Assembly (NCBI RefSeq): GCF_041381155.1
Contig: NC_091145.1
Span: forward strand, 37,525,882-37,589,881
Direction of reading: 5' to 3'
DNA length: 64,000 nucleotides
Source: Argopecten irradians
Lineage: Eukaryota > Mollusca > Bivalvia > Pectinida > Pectinidae
The position numbers and the translations under genes were made by a program. The notes under the pieces are model-generated. The model worked only from the letters and a program-made list of their open reading frames with translations, did no database searches and was not told the origin of the DNA. How positions within the stretch are numbered: position 1 is the first letter of the stretch; every line of letters begins with the position of its first letter. This document shows positions 59,321 to 64,000 of this stretch, one piece after another.

Positions 59321-61382
59321 AAGAGATCCCAGAGGGATCTTGGCGCCCACCAAAGATTGATCTATGTCTGACAAATGAAAGAGGGATCTTTTCTCTGCTT
59401 TTCAAAATTACAATTCTTTTTTCTGCTTTTCAAACTTTAAACTATCAAAATCCAAGATGGTGGTCGCAAAATGCAATAGGCAGAACTAGGGTCCTAGAGG
59501 AACCTACATATGATATTTGAGAACAATCCCTTCAATACTTTCTGAGAAATAGCGGTAACAAACTTTAACTATCAAAATCCAAGATGGCCACCGGTCGGCC
59601 ATCTTGTTGACCGATCAGTCCCAAAATGCAATATGCACAACTGGGGTCCTAGGGGAACCTACATATGAAATTTGAGAAAGATCCCTTTAGTGCTTTTTGA
59701 GAAATAGCGGTAACAAACTTTAACTATCAAAATCCAAGATGGCTACCTGGCGGCCATCTTGTTGACTGATCAGTCCCAAAATGCAATATGCACTACTAGG
59801 GTCCTAGGGGAACCTACATATGAAATTTGAGAACAATCCCTTCAATACTTTCTGAGAAATAGCCGTAACAAACTTTAACTATCAAAATCCAAGATGGCTG
59901 CTTGTCGGCCATCTTGTTGACCGATCAGTCCCAAAATGTAATATGCAGAACTAGGGTCCTAGAGGAACCTACATATGAAATTTGAGAACAATCCCTTCAA
60001 TACTTTCTGAGAAATAGCGGTAACAAACTTTAACTATCAAAATCCAAGATGGCCACCGGTCGGCCATCTTGTTGACCGATCAGTCCCAAAATGCAATATG
60101 CACAACTGGGGTCCTAGGGGAACCTACATATGAAATTTGAGAAAGATCCCTTCAGTACTTTCTGAGAATTAGCGGTAACAAACTTTAACTATCAAAATCC
60201 AAGATGGCGGCTGGTCGGCCATCTTGTTGACCGATCAGTCCCAAAATGCAATATGCACAACTAGGGTCCTACAGGAACCTACATACGAAATTTGAGAAAG
60301 ATCCCTTCAATACTTTATGAGAAATAGCGGTAACAAACTTTAACTATCAAAATCCAAGATGGCTGCCTGGCGGCCATCTTGTTGACCGATCAGTCCCAAA
60401 ATACAATATGCACAACAAGGGTCCTAGGGGAACCTACATATGAAATTTGAGAAAGATCCCTTCAGTGCTTTCTGAGAAATAGCGGTAACAAACTTTAACT
60501 ATCAAAATCCAAGATGGCTACCTGGCGGCCATCTTGTTGACCGATCAGTCCCAAAATGCAATATGCACTACTAGGGTCCTAGGGGAACCTACATATGAAA
60601 TTTGAGAAAGATCCCTTCAGTACTTTCTGAGAATTAGCCGTAACAAACTTTAACTATCAAAATCCAAGATGGCGGCTGGTCGGCCATCTTGTTGACCGAT
60701 CAGTCCCAAAAACCAATATGCACAACTATGGTCCTAGGGGAACCTACATATGAAATTTGAGAAAGATCCCTTCAGTGCTTTCTGAGAAATAGCGGTAACA
60801 AACTTTAACTATCAAAATCCAAGATGGCTACCTGGCGGCCATCTTGTTGACCGATCAGTCCCAAAATGCAATATGCACTACTAGGGTCCTAGGGGAACCT
60901 ACATATCAAATTTGAGAAAGATCCCTTCAGTACTTTCTGAGAATTAGCCGTAACAAACTTTAACTATCAAAATCCAAGATGGCGGCTGGTCGGCCATCTT
61001 GTTGACCGATCAGTCCCAAAATGCAATATGCACAACTAGGGTCCTAGGGGAACCTACATATGAAATTTGAGAAAGATCCCTTCAGTGCTTTCTGAGAAAT
61101 AGCGGTAACAAACTTTAACTATCAAAATCCAAGATGGCTGCCTGGCGGCCATCTTGTTGACCGATCAGTCCCAAAATACAATATGCACAACTAGGGTCCT
61201 AGGGGAACCTACATATGAAATTTGAGAAAGATCCCTTCAGTACTTTTAGAGAAATAGCGGTAACAAGAATTGTTAACGGACGGACGGACGGACGGACGGA
61301 CGGACGGACGGAAGGACGGACGGACGACGGACCACGGACGAAAGGCGATTTGAATAGCCCACCATCTTATGATGGTGGGCTA
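59321..61382 (+). mobile_element. Pearl/Helentron-like non-autonomous element with 155-bp monomers
   Basis: The 5' terminus holds a GATCCCAGAGGGATC palindrome. About twelve monomers follow; from 59579 to 61129 the CCAAGATGG landmark recurs every 155 bp exactly (59579, 59734, 59889, 60044, 60199, 60354, 60509, 60664, 60819, 60974, 61129). Each monomer contains the inverted repeat CAAGATGGC/GCCATCTTG. Then comes an ACGG microsatellite (about 61275-61330) and a perfect terminal hairpin TAGCCCACCATC-TTAT-GATGGTGGGCTA (61355-61382). This layout matches the pearl/HINE type of bivalve Helentron derivatives. It starts 123 bp after the Dpy-30 gene stop, so may lie in its 3' UTR. Confidence 0.75.
61275..61330 (+). 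repeat. ACGG microsatellite
   Basis: About ten to twelve GGAC/ACGG units with a few imperfect ones, between the last monomer and the terminal hairpin of the element above. Confidence 0.85.
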
Positions 61383-61389
61383 AAAATGG

Positions 61390-64000
61390 TGCAGAGACTA
61401 ATATCGGTGGTTTAATTACACGGAACCAATGTTAATGTGGTGAGGATACCAATAGATACGTACAAGAAACACATTAATGCGTGGATTGTCTGGAATATAG
61501 ATGCATCTGGATCTCAGTGGTGTAGTAAACTGGATTCAATTAAAACCCAAGTTTTCGCCGTTTCCACTGGTAACTGGCGAATGGGAAGGATACGCATTAG
61601 AATAAAGTTGGTATGCCGTTATACCAGTGTGAAGGGACAAAAGTATCTTTAGTCGAATAATGACTATTTTGAATACTTTATTATTATGTCTGCCATGAAT
61701 TGAAAAAGCTCAGTATCTGTTTCACGAGTGTAAGAAAGTGTAAATGGAGAAATAACTGCATAGTATAATTTCATGTTTTTTTTTCTGTTGGTAGGAAAAA
61801 TATTTACATTTAAATTGTGTCAGGAAATATATTATTATCGGTAACCATGCATATCATTCTGTGAAATGAACTGTTGTCGTTACATTATTGACAGGGTTTT
61901 AAGTGTAGTGTTATCGTTGGTCGAGAGGCAAATGGTCATTAGGATGTACATGTGTACCATGGTAATCGAAAAGATCCATCAGAATACACTCGCTTTCGAT
62001 ACATTCGTACTTGAGGAAATGGTAATGTAATGTACATTGTATTTGTTTTTGCATCACAGAGTTTCTCCTCGTGATACAAAGCAGTGTTCGAGCGCAAGTA
62101 TAGATTTGTGTGTATTCGTATCAAAACTATTACTTCAGATTGAAAATGTGATATTACGTATTCAGGCTTTTGATGCTGCGTCACGTTAAGACTTTGTTTA
62201 CTGGCGAGTTTCCTAAATGAAAGTTTTCATGGTGGTGATAGCTTTCCTTGTTATTTATATTTAATGTGTCTTTATTACAAAACAAATCCTACATTTTATC
62301 ATGTCTAGTCAATCATCTGAATCTAAATCATCTGTAATCAAATTGTGTTTAGCTAATACAGTAATACTTTGTTATAGTGTTGTTGTTTGTTATTTTACAT
62401 AAGAGAACCAGTCGTAAACTTTTCTTTTCATACATGCACGTGCGGTTTTTCTGGATTTGTTTTAAAACAATACATACACATGTGAAATTCCAAAGCATTC
62501 TGAATCATTGCATGCGCGGTTAAATAGTATCTTTCATATATACATTGTATATACATGTAGCTGCACGTACATGTACACCTAAGGGTACTTTCATGTCCTC
62601 ATAGATGTTTTTGAAATCCAAAATTGAAACAGTTATCTCGAAAAGGTATTAGAACCCCGATATATCATTTTGTTTAAAGGTCAACTACGTTTCCGAGACG
62701 ACTTTTGATTTTTTAAATGGGAAAGTAAAACGAGATTGATAATTTTGTAGAGTCGTGAAAGCTAGTAGCTTACACTAACCATCACCTTCTGAACAATTTA
62801 ATTAAAATATATCAAACGTTAATTTTCATAACACGTGTCCTGTCGTCGTCCTAATTACTGCGCGTTGGTTGTCTATCACTATTCTTTGCCAATCCATAAT
62901 TAAAATGTAATCCTCCCCCCCCATTCTTTCTCTCCCTGCCTCTCATTGTCATTGCTGTTAGGAGAAGGCTTTAATAGGTTGTGATAACTTATTTCCAATC
63001 CTGTTGCAATTGTTTTTGCAATAAAATACGTTTAAACTGTGGAGATTCATTTCGCTGTTTTGCCATCTGGCGCAGTAATATTCAACTACCGCGCGGTATT
63101 TAGGACGATAGTGGGGAACATAAAAATCCGCGTTATGAACATTAATATTTTATTTATCTAATTAAATTTTTCAGAAGATGATGATGAGTGTAGTGTAAAC
63201 GGTAAGTTAATAATTTTTGCGACTCTAAAAAATTATCGATTTCGTTTTACATTCCCATTTTAAAATTAAAAGTCGTTTCGGAAAAGTAGTGTTAATAGTT
63301 ATTGAGTAAAGGATTTCTTTTTGAGCATTCAATGGAACACCACTGACTGATTAACTTTTGCTGTCACCATGCAGTGGCAAGCAATACACATATAAAATAA
63401 TTCAGGTCTACTCTAGATATTCAACGTCTCCTCTAAAAATTCAGCTGTTTTATCTTATATAAAAGAAAAAAAATACACTATATGCCGTCCCAGTGTCAAC
63501 TGCACTCAATCCTTTCATAATGTTCCTGGATTAGGAGTTTCGCAGTTTAGGTCCTATGAATTGACTGAACAGCTATGATGGATACACTTTTTGAACTTTC
63601 GTACAAAAAACTGACGAAATTGTGAAGAAAAAACAGCGTAGTTTCTTTTAATACATGTTTTAAGCAAGCTAGAAAAAAAAATTAAAAAACCCAATGAAAA
63701 TGGCGTTTACATTTTGAAAAATGGCATGCTTATGCTTTTCATGTGTAGCTGTTTTACCACCTTTTTATTCAGGAAGATGAACTTACATGTATATGTTTTA
63801 AATAAGAGTTTTGCGAACTCAATAATGCCAAATAACTCAGAACTCTACTTACCTTTAATGAAGTCTATATATAATTTGACGATGGTTTCTAGAACTGCAG
63901 TTTTTAATATGCAACACCAGTCTCTACGTTTGTACTATCTTCGGAAACACAATGTAGTGTAATGCTTCGCCGTCTCTGCATTGGTATTGAAATAACTTTA
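61390..64000. other. Stretch with no clear gene; one possible microexon
   Basis: No long coding region. At 63174-63200, AAGATGATGATGAGTGTAGT plus GTAAACG lies between a strong acceptor (AATTTTTCAG) and donor (GTAAGTT), and would encode an acidic EDDDECSVN-like peptide. It could be a 27-base exon of a gene running off the window. A C run lies near 62905, and CGCGCGG near 63090. Confidence 0.3.

Overview
The window looks like nuclear DNA of a marine bivalve mollusc or close relative. It is AT-rich and has spliced genes with GT/AG introns. It holds Helentron/pearl-like elements built on 155-bp monomers beside an ACGG microsatellite, several MITEs, and a jockey-superfamily (CR1/L2-like) LINE. I cannot name the species from sequence alone. 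I saw no LTR retroelement, Polinton or other virus-derived element.

Layout. (1) 1-14,190: a tandem array of seven ~2.1-kb units that starts before the window. Each unit carries two U1 snRNA genes transcribed away from each other. Class A is 150 nt on the minus strand and class B is 157 nt on the plus strand; they share a ~950-bp spacer between their 5' ends. (2) 14,200-31,640: a complete gene for the coatomer gamma subunit (COPG; 23 exons, 873 codons) with a housekeeping-type promoter. (3) 31,640-33,180: mostly empty. (4) 33,180-35,165: a C-rich ~36-bp minisatellite. (5) 35,165-45,960: a second, more decayed U1 array in inverted orientation, made of two blocks that end in the same U1 pseudogene. 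(6) 46,000-48,690: little content apart from a LINE fragment. (7) 48,700-53,031: a LINE with two open reading frames and a PHD finger in ORF1. (8) 55,179-59,197: a three-exon gene for a 175-residue Dpy-30-motif protein; its first intron holds a duplicated foldback element. (9) 59,321-61,382: a pearl/Helentron-like element. (10) 61,390-64,000: mostly empty.

The main points of interest are these. The U1 genes are organised as A/B pairs in inverted arrays flanking COPG, about 25 U1-like loci in all. Both U1 classes share an identical element at exactly -30. COPG carries two unusual minisatellites: one made of about 29 copies of its own exon-22 3' splice site, the other of about 6.6 copies of its exon-11 5' splice site. 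An excess of short insertions around 34.2-36.7 kb and a one-base frameshift in COPG exon 21 look like consensus errors. Most short open frames in the arrays are antisense shadows of U1 RNA or spacer, not proteins.
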